From assembly GCA_964459095.1 (NCBI GenBank), contig CAYWKL010000006.1:1-43319 (forward strand): a stretch of 43,319 nucleotides of DNA, read 5' to 3'. A model generated the notes under the pieces. The model did no database searches, was not told where the DNA came from, and saw only the letters and a program-made list of their open reading frames with translations. Source of the DNA: CAYWKL01 sp964459095. GTDB lineage: Bacteria > Patescibacteriota > Microgenomatia > Daviesbacterales > UBA10151. Made by a program: the position numbers and the translations under genes. Positions 23,854-32,061 of this stretch are shown here, piece by piece (position 1 is the stretch's first letter; each line of letters begins with the position of its first letter).

Positions 23854-24540
23854 ATATATATCTATATATTGTGCATGCCAGCCTGCAGTTTTAGCATCAT
23901 CAAAGCCTAGATCTATGATATTTCCTCTTATGCTTCCACCTGTATCTCCTGCAACTGCATGTCCATACCCTGGGATATAGACTTGGCTTCTTAATTTTAT
24001 AACTGCTGGATCAACTGCTATAACTCCTTTGCCTGCTCTTAATCCTATTGCTGTCCAATCATTACACCCAGGGCATTTTGAATCATAATGGGTGGCATAA
24101 ACCCTCATTTTTTTCCAGTAAGTTATCTGGCCATCAGCAATATCTAAAGTGTGCCAAATTATTTTTGTTCCTCTTGAGACAATTTTATCTTTTGGGGGAG
24201 TTAATTTTATATCTGAAATTTCCCTTGAATACTCTTCACCATCATAAAAGCTTATTTTTGTAGTAGTAATTTTTTGACCATCTTCCCCCTCTATCAAAAC
24301 CTCCTCTATCCCTGCTTCTTTTTCAGGATCATCTTTAAAAATTACTTGTCTTGGAATAACTTCTGTTAGCTCTTCTTTCTGAGTAGTAAATCTTGAGATA
24401 GTTTTAATGGGTTGGGTAGCTACTAAAACTTGTTGATCCTCAGGTGGAGTTTGGTCTGCATTAATTAGGGTTAATATTGGAAGCCCCCAAAGACCCCAAA
24501 TCCCTACCATTATAATTGCTACAATTAGTAGCTTATCCAT
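23845..24540 (-). CDS. Secreted G5 and 3D-domain protein (RpfB/YabE-like)
   Basis: 231 aa. An N-terminal signal anchor (about residues 3-22) precedes a G5-like domain (about 40-120; TRISRF-type start with FTTQKEELTEVIPRQVIF and GEEYSREI) and a C-terminal 3D domain. The 3D name-giving Asp residues are seen in AVDPAVIKL, GDTGGSIRG and IDLGFDD. The 3D fold is a small double-psi barrel of lytic transglycosylase type, found in stationary-phase wall hydrolases. Likely a peptidoglycan remodelling enzyme. No resuscitation-promoting (Rpf) lysozyme domain is present. Confidence 0.88.
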   Translation of the reverse strand: MDKLLIVAIIMVGIWGLWGLPILTLINADQTPPEDQQVLVATQPIKTISRFTTQKEELTEVIPRQVIFKDDPEKEAGIEEVLIEGEDGQKITTTKISFYDGEEYSREISDIKLTPPKDKIVSRGTKIIWHTLDIADGQITYWKKMRVYATHYDSKCPGCNDWTAIGLRAGKGVIAVDPAVIKLRSQVYIPGYGHAVAGDTGGSIRGNIIDLGFDDAKTAGWHAQYIDIYLL

Positions 24541-24582
24541 GGTTGAAAAAAGAGTTTAATCCAATTTTGAAGAATTTTCAAA

Positions 24583-26481
24583 TTAACCATTCAGCCAATC
24601 CTCCTCATCCTTTTGAAAAGTTATATCATCATCAAAATCATCAAATCTTTCAAAGCGTGTCCTAATTTCAATGTGTTTATCAAGCAAACTTTCAGGAATT
24701 GAAGCTAAAAAGCGGGAAACTAAATTATTTGATCTAGTACCAAAATAGAGTCTGGTTCTAGCATAAGTTAAAAAAAGTGTGTCTTTTGCTCTTGTTATAG
24801 CAACATAAGCAAGCCTTCTTTCCTCCTCCATCTGGTTTATATCCAACATAGATCTTGAATGGGGGAATAACCCTTCCTCCATTCCTACCAAAAACACAAC
24901 TGGGAATTCCAAACCTTTTGAGGAGTGAATAGTCATTAAAGTGACAGAGTCTTTATTTTCTTCTTTAACCTTACCTGAAGGGGAGTAAGAATCTTGGATT
25001 AGGCTCACATTCTCTAAAAGCTCAGTTAAATTTGGGAATTTTTCAGCAACAGATCGCAGTTCTTTTACATTTTCAATTCTTAACTTTCCTTGTTCGCTAC
25101 CATCATCTAAATACTCTAAATACTGCGTTTTTTCTAAAATTAGATCTAGTAAACTTAGCGTTGTCATCCCCGACTTGATCCCCACCTCATAAAATTTATT
25201 TGCTCTGCCTTTACCTATTTTTTCTATTCTTTTTTTAGCAACAGAATCTTTAGGATTTTCAAGTAATCTAAGGTAAGCTACTACATCTTTAATCTCTCTT
25301 CTTTCATAAAATTGAACACCCCCATATAATTTATATGGAATTCCTGCTTTAAGTAAGGCTTCTTCTAAACTTCTGGATTGTGCATTAGTTCTATATAAAA
25401 TTGCATATTCGTTTAGGGTACGCTTCGTTTTTTGTTCATGGTTTGTAGGAGAACTATTAACTATTTGTTGTATAACAAATAATGCTTCATCGACCTCTGA
25501 TCTTGCCTCATAAATTGTAATTTTTTCTCCACCTAATTTAGAAGTCCAGAGTTTTAAAACTGGATGAGTCCTATTTTCTGAAATTACAGATTTTGCTGCA
25601 TCTAAAATAATTTGGGTTGATCTATAATTTTGCTCTAAGTTAAAGATTTTAGCCTGCGGGTAATCTTTTTTAAAGTTAACAATGTTTCTAAAATCAGCTC
25701 CACGGAAACCATAAATTGCTTGTGCGGCATCTCCAACAACGCAAAGATTGCGGTTTTTCCTGGCCAAAAGTTTAATAAACTGGTACTGCGGGGCATTAGT
25801 ATCTTGGTACTCATCAACTAAAATATATTTAAACAAATTTTGATAATTAGCTAAAATTTGGGGAGTTGCTTGAAAAAGCCTTAAAGCTTCAATTAAAAGA
25901 TCATCAAAATCCAGTGCGCTATTTTGTTTTAGAATTTTTTGATATTCAATATAAACTTTTGCAACAGTTTCTTGAAAATAGCCTCTTGCATATTGGGGAT
26001 ATTCAAGCTCATTAATTAGTTCATTTTTAGCCCCAGATATTGTGTATCTTATTGCAGAAGGGCTAAGCTTTTGGGAAGCTAAATTTAAAACACTCATAGC
26101 CTCTTTTACACTATCCAGTGCATCTTGTTCATCATAAATTGCAAAATTAGGGGAAAGCCCGATATTTTTTCCATCTTTTCTTAAAATTTTTGAACAAATG
26201 GAGTGGAAAGTACCCATCATTGGTTGGTAGTTAGTAGTTAGTGGTTGGTGGTGAAGAAGTTTTTCAATTCGCTCAATCATTTCTCCACTGGCTTTATTGG
26301 TAAAAGTTACGACCAAAATATTCTCAGCAGGAACTTTTTTCTCAGCAATAAGATATGCAACCTTGTATGTAAGTACTCTAGTTTTGCCAGACCCTGCTCC
26401 AGCAAGTATTAGGGTCGGACCCTCGCTAGCTTTAACAGCTTCCTGTTGGATAGGGTTAAGATCATCTAATAAGTTAGGCAT
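24583..26481 (-). CDS. UvrD/PcrA-type superfamily 1 DNA helicase
   Basis: 632 aa, about 90 shorter than typical PcrA. ATP-driven 3'-5' helicase for excision repair or replication support. Q-motif and Walker A: LNPIQQEAVKASEG, AGAGSGKT (27-34). Motif II VDEYQDTN, motif III VVGDAAQAIYGFRGA, motif IV EQNYRSTQ, motif V TIHSSKGLEFPVVFLVGMEEG and motif VI EERRLAYVAITRAK are all present. Two repeat-derived segments lie in length-variable loops: HHQPLTTNYQPM before GTFHSI (26221-26254) and GIKSGMTT (25163-25186). The C-terminal tail for protein interactions is short. Confidence 0.93.
   Translation of the reverse strand: MPNLLDDLNPIQQEAVKASEGPTLILAGAGSGKTRVLTYKVAYLIAEKKVPAENILVVTFTNKASGEMIERIEKLLHHQPLTTNYQPMMGTFHSICSKILRKDGKNIGLSPNFAIYDEQDALDSVKEAMSVLNLASQKLSPSAIRYTISGAKNELINELEYPQYARGYFQETVAKVYIEYQKILKQNSALDFDDLLIEALRLFQATPQILANYQNLFKYILVDEYQDTNAPQYQFIKLLARKNRNLCVVGDAAQAIYGFRGADFRNIVNFKKDYPQAKIFNLEQNYRSTQIILDAAKSVISENRTHPVLKLWTSKLGGEKITIYEARSEVDEALFVIQQIVNSSPTNHEQKTKRTLNEYAILYRTNAQSRSLEEALLKAGIPYKLYGGVQFYERREIKDVVAYLRLLENPKDSVAKKRIEKIGKGRANKFYEVGIKSGMTTLSLLDLILEKTQYLEYLDDGSEQGKLRIENVKELRSVAEKFPNLTELLENVSLIQDSYSPSGKVKEENKDSVTLMTIHSSKGLEFPVVFLVGMEEGLFPHSRSMLDINQMEEERRLAYVAITRAKDTLFLTYARTRLYFGTRSNNLVSRFLASIPESLLDKHIEIRTRFERFDDFDDDITFQKDEEDWLNG
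25163..25186. repeat. Decayed family B half-element inside uvrD
   Basis: GTCATCCCCGACTTGATCCC keeps the left arm of family B, but the right arm no longer pairs. It encodes GIKSGMTT in frame, the same peptide pattern as in SbcD. Confidence 0.55.
26221..26254. repeat. TTAGTGGTTGG-type simple repeat inside uvrD
   Basis: TGGTTGGTAGTTAGTAGTTA and the following GTGGTTGGTGG form a low-complexity repeat encoding HHQPLTTNYQP before the conserved GTFHSI motif. A related TTAGTGGCTAG is found between the thioredoxin and alkyltransferase-like genes. Confidence 0.45.
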
Positions 26482-26490
26482 TTTTGTATT

Positions 26491-26561
26491 GTCATCCTGA
26501 GGCTTTAGCCGAAGGATCTTAAGATTTAAGTTCTAAGATTCTTCACTTCGTTCAGAATGGC
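26491..26561. repeat. Complete family A palindromic element, intergenic
   Basis: GTCATCCTGAGGCTTTAGCC and GAAGGATCTT on one side, AAGATTCTTCACTTCGTTCA and GAATGGC on the other. It is the reverse-complement form of the element at 1-63, and occupies the region upstream of the uvrD start. Confidence 0.75.
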
Positions 26562-26579
26562 AAATATGAGAGCGGGCAT

Positions 26580-26616
26580 AGTTCGATTCTACTCACTACG
26601 AGTTGTGGAGCATAGT
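26580..26616. repeat. Copy 2 of a short dispersed sequence
   Basis: Matches 22979-23014. In one frame it reads FDSTHYELWSI, close to WFDYTHHKSAQYS at the N terminus of the protein at 22972, although here no gene follows in that frame. Confidence 0.5.
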
Positions 26617-26673
26617 TTAACACACAAAAGATATCTTTAAATAATATTTTTTAAGTGATAGAATTTGTTTCTT

Positions 26674-26934
26674 ATGCTAACTTTAATTGACTTCTGGGCG
26701 CCTTGGTGCGCGCCTTGTAAAATGATGGAGCCTATTCTAGAGGAGTTGGAAAAAGAACTTAAAGATAGTGTGCAGATTAAAAAAGTAAATGTTGATGAAG
26801 AGCCTAATGAGGCATCAAAATTTGGAGTTATGGGAATTCCTACTTATGTAGTAATGAAAGATGGAAAAGAAGTAGGAAGAAAAGTAGGTTTTACTCCAAA
26901 AGAAGAACTCCTTAAAATAGTAACTAATAGCTAG
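26674..26934 (+). CDS. trxA: Thioredoxin
   Basis: 86 aa from ATG 26674. The active site is WCAPC (W11-C15), where the usual middle pair GP is AP. The fold continues with VDEEPNEASKFGVMGIPTYVV, where the cis-Pro in GIPTYV faces the active site, and a C-terminal GFTPKEELLKIV helix. It is short (usual 105 aa) because strand beta-1 and helix 1 are trimmed. A TTG at 26665 would add three residues. A TAGAAT box lies 9 nt before the ATG. It starts a rightward run with the alkyltransferase-like, TIM, LytR and HolA genes. Confidence 0.92.
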   Translation: MLTLIDFWAPWCAPCKMMEPILEELEKELKDSVQIKKVNVDEEPNEASKFGVMGIPTYVVMKDGKEVGRKVGFTPKEELLKIVTNS

Positions 26935-26950
26935 CATTTAGTGGCTAGTT

Positions 26951-27250
26951 ATGAAATTCAAACAAAAAGCAATCGCAATTATTCAGCAAATTCCTAGAGG
27001 TAAAGTTACTACTTATGGTACTGTTGCTGTTTTATCTGGGGTTCCAAGAGGAGCAAGATTAGTAGGAGGAATACTGCACAACGCCAAAGAAGAGCTTCCT
27101 TGGCACAGAGTTATAAATCGCCATGGTTTCATATCTATTAGATGTTTTGATCACCCGAAATCTTTGCAGAAAGCTCTGCTTGAAGGGGAAGGGGTAGAGG
27201 TAACTCCCGATTTCATGATAGACTTAGAAAAATATGGATGGTGGGGATAA
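26951..27250 (+). CDS. Alkyltransferase-like protein (ATL), MGMT fold without the reactive Cys
   Basis: 99 aa. The MGMT C-terminal DNA-binding fold is clear: IPRGKVTTYGTVAVLSGVP (helix-turn-helix), ARLVGGILHNA and LPWHRVINRHG. The catalytic motif PCHR is PWHR (P50-R53), with Trp in place of the alkyl-accepting Cys. That change defines the ATL proteins, which bind O6-alkylguanine without repairing it and hand it to nucleotide excision repair. It is followed by the TIM gene with a 17-nt overlap. Confidence 0.93.
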   Translation: MKFKQKAIAIIQQIPRGKVTTYGTVAVLSGVPRGARLVGGILHNAKEELPWHRVINRHGFISIRCFDHPKSLQKALLEGEGVEVTPDFMIDLEKYGWWG

Positions 27251-27914
27251 AAAAATTTGGTTAGTTATAAATTTTAAAGCAAATAAAAATTTAAAAGAGA
27301 CCATAAATTGGATAGATGCCATTGGTCCAAATTTACCTAAATCTGGGAATTTAAAAATAGTAGTTTGTCCCAGTTTTTCTGCTTTATCTGAGATAAAAAA
27401 AGCTATTTTAGTAGGTAATTACCCAATTATTTTAGGTAGTCAAGATTTATCAGAATTTGGAAATGGAGCATATACAGGCGAGGAGCCCGGGAAATTTTTA
27501 ACGGATTTCATTGAGCTTTCTATAATAGGCCATTCTGAAAGAAGAACAAATTTCGGGGAAACTGATGAGGTAGTAGCAAAAAAAGTAAGTCAGGCTTTTG
27601 ATAACAATATTATTTCTTTAGTTTGTGTTGAGGACTCACAAATGCCTGTTCCTGCAAATTGTAAGCTAGTAGCATATGAGCCTATTTTTGCAATAGGAAG
27701 TGGAACTCCTGATACTCCTGAAAACGCCGATAACATTGCTTTTAAGATAAAGAATATAAATGGTCAAGACACAGAAGTTTTATATGGTGGAAGTGTAACT
27801 AAAGAAAATATTAAAGCTTTTATTCAAAGAGAAAATATTAGTGGTTGTCTTGTGGGTACGGGAGCGATGGATCCGGATGAGTTTTTAAAAATGGTTGAAA
27901 TCTGCAAGATTTAA
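27234..27914 (+). CDS. tpiA: Triosephosphate isomerase, short form
   Basis: 226 aa against about 250 for typical bacterial enzymes, near the archaeal length. It interconverts dihydroxyacetone phosphate and glyceraldehyde 3-phosphate in glycolysis. Catalytic residues are present: K15 in NFKANK, H100 in IGHSERR, E149 in AYEPIFAIGSGTP; phosphate grip YGGSV and GCLVGTGAMDP. The usual loop 6 lid is IFAIGSGTP. It overlaps the 3' end of the ATL gene and the LytR-type gene follows after 6 nt. Confidence 0.94.
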   Translation: MDGGDKKIWLVINFKANKNLKETINWIDAIGPNLPKSGNLKIVVCPSFSALSEIKKAILVGNYPIILGSQDLSEFGNGAYTGEEPGKFLTDFIELSIIGHSERRTNFGETDEVVAKKVSQAFDNNIISLVCVEDSQMPVPANCKLVAYEPIFAIGSGTPDTPENADNIAFKIKNINGQDTEVLYGGSVTKENIKAFIQRENISGCLVGTGAMDPDEFLKMVEICKI

Positions 27915-27920
27915 TTTCCT

Positions 27921-29135
27921 ATGGATTTTAAAAAAATTGATTTTCAAAACCGAAAGGTTAAAAAATTTAAGGCCAAAAATCTTTGGGTTTTTATTTGCTT
28001 AGGTTTAATTGCCTTAATATTTTCTATTTTTTATATATCAAGATCCTCCACCTCTGTGAGTGTTTTTAATTTTGGCTCTATTTTCAAAAGAGACCCATTT
28101 GGCGCAGTTGATGGCAAGGTAAATGTACTCCTTTTAGGGAATGCAGGAGGTACTCATGCTGGACCACAGTTAACAGATTCAATAATAGTTGCCTCATATG
28201 ATCTCAAGACCCAAAAGGCGACTTTAATATCAATCCCTAGGGATTTTTGGCTAGATAATATTGGCGCAAAGATAAACACAGCTTATGAAATAGGGCAAAA
28301 GGATGGGATGGGTCTAAACTATGCTGAGGGTAAGATTGGTGAAGTTTTGGGAATACCAATTCAATATGGAGTTAGAATTGATTTTTCTGGGTTTGCAAAA
28401 GCAATTGATATTGTTGGGGGAATTGAGGTAGATGTTGCTAAAACTTTTGATGACTACAACTACCCAATTGAAGGGAAAGAAGATGAACTTTGTGATTATA
28501 AAGAAGAAGAAAGGGATTTAAAAGATGAGGATATTAAAAACTTAAACCTTCCAAGCATTTATCCTCCTGACCTTTGGTATTCATCACTGCCAAATCCGCT
28601 CCCTAAAGGAAAATATAAAATTTTAATTGACGAAGCAGGAAATATAGCAACAGATTCAAGCAAAATTAGATTTGATTGTAGATTTGAACATATTCATTTT
28701 GATGAGGGTAAAGCAGTTATGGAGGGCGAAACTGCATTAAAATTTGTCCGGTCAAGATCAGGAACAAGTGGGGAGGGGTCGGACTTTGCAAGGTCAAAAC
28801 GCCAACAACTAGTTCTGCAGGCTTTCAGAGAAAAAGTTTTATCTCTTCAGACTCTAGTAAATCCCTCAAAAATAGCCTCTTTAATTTCAACTTTTGGAAG
28901 CTCAATTGAAGCAGATATTCCAAACGAGCGATTTTTGGATTTTTATAAGTTAATAAAAAATACAAAAAAAGTTGAAAGTGTGGTTTTGGGAAATTTAGGG
29001 AATGGAAAATCCATTTTAGTTTCACCTTCGCCAGGAGATTACGGAGGAGCGTATGTTCTAATTCCTAAAAATAATGACCCAAAAGAAGTAAAAGAATTTG
29101 TCAAAGAAGTTTTGAAGAAAGAAGCTAAGGAATGA
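27921..29135 (+). CDS. LytR-CpsA-Psr (LCP) family wall-polymer ligase
   Basis: 404 aa. A short cytoplasmic start and one membrane helix (about residues 22-42) lead to an extracellular LCP domain: VNVLLLGNAGG, DSIIVASYDLKTQKATLISI, PRDFW (Arg ligand for the pyrophosphate), KINTAYEIG, GIEVDV and GETALKFVRSRSG with FARSKRQQ. LCP enzymes attach teichoic-acid-like or other glycans from undecaprenyl carriers to peptidoglycan, which fits the WecA-like and GT genes of this window. The stop overlaps the next start as ATGA. Confidence 0.92.
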   Translation: MDFKKIDFQNRKVKKFKAKNLWVFICLGLIALIFSIFYISRSSTSVSVFNFGSIFKRDPFGAVDGKVNVLLLGNAGGTHAGPQLTDSIIVASYDLKTQKATLISIPRDFWLDNIGAKINTAYEIGQKDGMGLNYAEGKIGEVLGIPIQYGVRIDFSGFAKAIDIVGGIEVDVAKTFDDYNYPIEGKEDELCDYKEEERDLKDEDIKNLNLPSIYPPDLWYSSLPNPLPKGKYKILIDEAGNIATDSSKIRFDCRFEHIHFDEGKAVMEGETALKFVRSRSGTSGEGSDFARSKRQQLVLQAFREKVLSLQTLVNPSKIASLISTFGSSIEADIPNERFLDFYKLIKNTKKVESVVLGNLGNGKSILVSPSPGDYGGAYVLIPKNNDPKEVKEFVKEVLKKEAKE

Positions 29136-29785
29136 GAATTTTTATACTTCACGGGTCTGGTGAAAGTGAAATTTTGAAAAAAATTGACCTTATAAAAAAA
29201 GATTTTGATCCTTTATATATTTTTAATATCAGTGCAAAAAATATAAAAGATTTAAGGTCTTTGCCGGAAATATTAAGCAGTGGGCTTTTTAATGAGAAAC
29301 GTCTTATTATTCTTGAAGATATTGACGAGGATGTAAATCTTGAAAATTTACCCAAGAACGAGAATTTAACCGTAGTTTTTAAGTTCTTAAAAACACTCTC
29401 GCCAAAATCTAGGTATTTGAGTTTGAAAAATGCAACTATTTTTTCTTTTCCTGAAGAAAGAGAGATTTCCATATTTCCTTTTCTTGATGAAATCAGTGAA
29501 AAAAATCCAAAAGCTTTAGGTAAAGTTGAGGATTTTTACAATAAATACAAAGGCCAGTATATTGTAACAATGCTCTACTTCTCAATGAGGAGATTAATTT
29601 TACCTTTAAAAACAAAAAACTATTTTGCTTTAAATAAGTTAGAGAAGCTAAAAAAGAATTTTTCCAGAGAAACAATCAGTAAATTTTATTTTGAGATTTT
29701 AGAAACTGATAATAAAATAAAGCTTGGTTTTTTAGATGAAAAACTCGCAGTTGAAAGATTAATTTTAAGACTGATTAATTTGTAA
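29132..29785 (+). CDS. holA: HolA-like DNA polymerase III delta subunit
   Basis: 217 aa, much shorter than the 340-aa E. coli protein. Assigned from the pattern ending LETDNKIKLGFLDEKLAVERLIL, the typical C-terminal collar of delta subunits, plus MLYFSMRRLI, and from a position near rpsT, common for holA. The N-terminal clamp-loading domain keeps MRIFILHGSGESEILKKIDL and GLFNEKRLIILEDI. Delta opens the sliding clamp during clamp loading. A small HolA is usual in CPR genomes. Coupled to the LCP gene by a 4-nt overlap. Confidence 0.82.
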   Translation: MRIFILHGSGESEILKKIDLIKKDFDPLYIFNISAKNIKDLRSLPEILSSGLFNEKRLIILEDIDEDVNLENLPKNENLTVVFKFLKTLSPKSRYLSLKNATIFSFPEEREISIFPFLDEISEKNPKALGKVEDFYNKYKGQYIVTMLYFSMRRLILPLKTKNYFALNKLEKLKKNFSRETISKFYFEILETDNKIKLGFLDEKLAVERLILRLINL

Positions 29786-30653
29786 GCCTTTGTCTGATTA
29801 AATCAAGATCTTTTTGATCAATAATTCCATCGTTATTTAAATCAGCAGGGTTATTTGCCGCTCTTCCAAAGGAGTTTCTTACAATTGCTAAATCTAGGGA
29901 GTTTATTTGGCCGTCACTGTTTAAATCATAGATATTTTTTTCTTCCTCTACAATATTTGTAAAATCTGAATTTTGACCCAATATTATCGGAGGCAGTACC
30001 TCATTTCTTGGGGGCATTAAGACTAAAACCTCTGATTTTTTATCTCCTGAACTTACAATGATTTGTGCTTTTGTATCCGCGTTTATAACTTTTGATTTAT
30101 TCGAACCTTTTTCTTTAAGTTCCTTTAACGGGAGTATGAAAATGCCCTCTGATGATGTCACAGTAACAAGATCTTGGGCTCCTTGGGCTTTTAATAAAAC
30201 TAAAGCATTCTCCACTGGCTTTAGAGTTTGGTTTAGAATTGTACCTATAAAAGGTTTATAAGTTAGAATAGGTCCTTTTACTTCAGGATAAGTTTTGAAA
30301 GATAAGGCATTCTTGGGATAGGTATATTTTTCGGATTTTATCTTAAAAAAATACTCACTACTAGGTTTTAAGTTTTCTAATGTTAGGAAATGAAGTAAAT
30401 TTTTTTTTGAGCCAGCTTTTTTTGTAAAGCCTAAAAATAAGTCTGGTCCCCATAAAACTTTCGTTTCTACTGGAATATCTGTGTACCAAACGATTGATGC
30501 TTTTGTATCTTCCTTGTTTACAATAGATATAAATGAAGGGGCGTAGATTTCTCTCGTTTCATTTTCAGTCTTATTATAGAAAAAAAATAAAAAAAGCCCT
30601 AAAGCTGTTACAACCAAAAGCATATCTATGGCAAGAAGTGTTGGAATCCTCAT
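29775..30653 (-). CDS. Anchored FnIII-like and dockerin-containing protein
   Basis: 292 aa. N-terminal anchor helix (about residues 6-27), a fibronectin-III/purple-acid-phosphatase-N-like domain (SIVNKEDTKASIVWYTDIPV, then LTLENLKPSSEYFFKIKSE), a carboxypeptidase-regulatory-like beta domain (IGTILNQTLKPVENALVLLK) and a C-terminal type I dockerin with two Ca-binding loops: DLNSDGQINSLDLAI and DLNNDGIIDQKDLDL. In cellulosomes dockerins bind cohesins. Here it follows pilus-type genes, so surface attachment or pilus assembly is possible. Overlaps holA by 11 nt (convergent). Confidence 0.87.
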   Translation of the reverse strand: MRIPTLLAIDMLLVVTALGLFLFFFYNKTENETREIYAPSFISIVNKEDTKASIVWYTDIPVETKVLWGPDLFLGFTKKAGSKKNLLHFLTLENLKPSSEYFFKIKSEKYTYPKNALSFKTYPEVKGPILTYKPFIGTILNQTLKPVENALVLLKAQGAQDLVTVTSSEGIFILPLKELKEKGSNKSKVINADTKAQIIVSSGDKKSEVLVLMPPRNEVLPPIILGQNSDFTNIVEEEKNIYDLNSDGQINSLDLAIVRNSFGRAANNPADLNNDGIIDQKDLDLIRQRLTN

Positions 30654-30654
30654 G

Positions 30655-30882
30655 TTAGGGGTTATTAAAGTTTGAACTTGTGGTTGACTGGGAAGTGTTT
30701 AGATTTTGTATAAGTTTCAGAGTCTGAACATCAAAATTTGGATTAATAGGCTCCAAAGCTTGTTTTAATTGTGGGGTAATTTTAATATTTGACTTTGTTC
30801 TGTATATATCAGTTGCTACCCACACTAAACAAGCAATTGTTGCAAGGATAAAAAGTATTAACAATTCTTTGTTGCTTTGCAT
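30655..30882 (-). CDS. Small single-pass protein of the pilus-type operon
   Basis: 75 aa. One hydrophobic helix at about residues 8-25, then a polar tail rich in Asn, Gln, Ser and Thr (NLNTSQSTTSSNFNNP). It is placed 3 nt after the PilO-like gene and 1 nt before the dockerin gene, so it is probably part of the pilus apparatus, perhaps in the PilP position, but there is no sequence match to PilP that I can see. Confidence 0.7.
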   Translation of the reverse strand: MQSNKELLILFILATIACLVWVATDIYRTKSNIKITPQLKQALEPINPNFDVQTLKLIQNLNTSQSTTSSNFNNP

Positions 30883-30885
30883 ATT

Positions 30886-31476
30886 TTAGTAAAGTGTTTT
30901 TGCAGTTACTATCATTGATACTCCAGACTCATTCCTACTAAATGAAACAGAATCAACGATAATCAAATGGTTACCCTTGTTTAATGAGTTTAACACGTTC
31001 ACAATACCCTCATATGGTCCTGTGACATTGAATGTAAAAATAACTTCTTTAAGATCTGATTCATCTTTTGGAGGAGATTGATCATTGTTTATTTCAAAAG
31101 GTTGGAATTGAAGGCCAGAAATTGATGCTTGGTTTTGGGAAGCTAAGGTTGATAGTTCGTTTATCAAGCTAGCCAGGGCAAGCTTACTGGGTACCAAAGT
31201 ATTTAGTTTTGCAAGAGCCTGAGGGTCTATTTTATTATAATTTTGAATCCCTGTTTCTAAATTCACTGATTTTTTTGATAAATCATTTAATATTCCTTCC
31301 TGCGCTTGAATCTCCTTTTGTAGGCTCAAAATAGTAGATACTGTTGGTTTTATTGCAAATATGCTGAAAAAAATAACTGCAGTAACACTAAAGAAAAAAC
31401 CACTGTAGGTTCTAACAAATTGGTTTTTTATAACAGGTTTTATATATACGTAGTATTTAGATTTAGAAAAATTCAT
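30886..31476 (-). CDS. PilO-like type IV pilus assembly protein
   Basis: 196 aa. One helix near residues 25-45, then a coiled-coil region (TVSTILSLQKEIQAQEGIL) and a C-terminal ferredoxin-like domain with PFEINNDQ and FTFNVTGPYEGIVNVLNSLN. This order matches PilO, which forms a PilN-PilO frame in the inner membrane for the pilus motor. In a monoderm-like CPR cell it would work in the single membrane. The start overlaps the PilN-like gene by 4 nt. Confidence 0.8.
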   Translation of the reverse strand: MNFSKSKYYVYIKPVIKNQFVRTYSGFFFSVTAVIFFSIFAIKPTVSTILSLQKEIQAQEGILNDLSKKSVNLETGIQNYNKIDPQALAKLNTLVPSKLALASLINELSTLASQNQASISGLQFQPFEINNDQSPPKDESDLKEVIFTFNVTGPYEGIVNVLNSLNKGNHLIIVDSVSFSRNESGVSMIVTAKTLY

Positions 31477-32039
31477 TTTAAGTTGCCTGTGATTGTAAAG
31501 TTGAGTCCTGATGAATCAAAATTTATATTGGAAAGTGAAATATTTTGAAATTTTTCATGATTCTTAAGTCCATTTAGAAACACGGCTAAATCATTATTTG
31601 AAGAGGCTCCTCCTATTATTTTAAATCCAAGTTTTTGATTACCCTCAGGTTTATTAAATATAAGAGAATTATATATAACACCTGGAGGGGTTTGAGATGA
31701 TAAATCTCTTAAAACTAAAGCCCAGTTGGTAGAGGAAGAATATGCATTTTTAACTACTGAAATCTTGAATTGAGTCTCCCTTATAAGTTGGGCTTGTGTG
31801 GATAAAGAGTTTATAAAAGGGACCTGTTGATTTATTTGTTCTTTCAAATTAGCTAGATCGCCATCAAGTTTAAACCTTGCAGCAAATGCAACTAAAACCA
31901 AAATCTCAACAGCAATTCCTAAATATCTCCCTCCAGATAGAGCCCATTTTATAAGCTGTACTGGCCACTTTAAAGGCATGCCTTGAGGGTGGAGAAGATC
32001 AATACTAATTCTAAACTTAGGAGCAGATTTCTCGGGCAT
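31473..32039 (-). CDS. PilN-like type IV pilus assembly protein
   Basis: 188 aa. The N-terminal segment INLL-type motif of PilN (which binds PilM) is represented by ISIDLLHPQGMPLKWP. A hydrophobic helix at about residues 42-57 and a coiled coil (LANLKEQINQQVPFINSLST) follow, then a C-terminal domain with NWALVLRDLSSQTPPGVIYN and LNGLKNHEKFQNISLSN. The order matches PilN. It begins 22 nt after the rpsT stop, the first pilus gene of the leftward unit. Confidence 0.8.
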   Translation of the reverse strand: MPEKSAPKFRISIDLLHPQGMPLKWPVQLIKWALSGGRYLGIAVEILVLVAFAARFKLDGDLANLKEQINQQVPFINSLSTQAQLIRETQFKISVVKNAYSSSTNWALVLRDLSSQTPPGVIYNSLIFNKPEGNQKLGFKIIGGASSNNDLAVFLNGLKNHEKFQNISLSNINFDSSGLNFTITGNLK

Positions 32040-32061
32040 AAGGTAATTATATTCTAATTAC

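Noticed and set aside
26577..26620. tRNA gene suggested by GTTCGATTC
   Set aside because: The flanking bases do not form a T-stem, and no acceptor, D or anticodon arm is found upstream. The copy at 22979 fails the same way.
29132..29135. Recoded TGA (as in Gracilibacteria/SR1)
   Set aside because: The LytR-type gene ends with TGA in an ATGA overlap with holA, and the RT ORF ends in TGA, so TGA is a stop.
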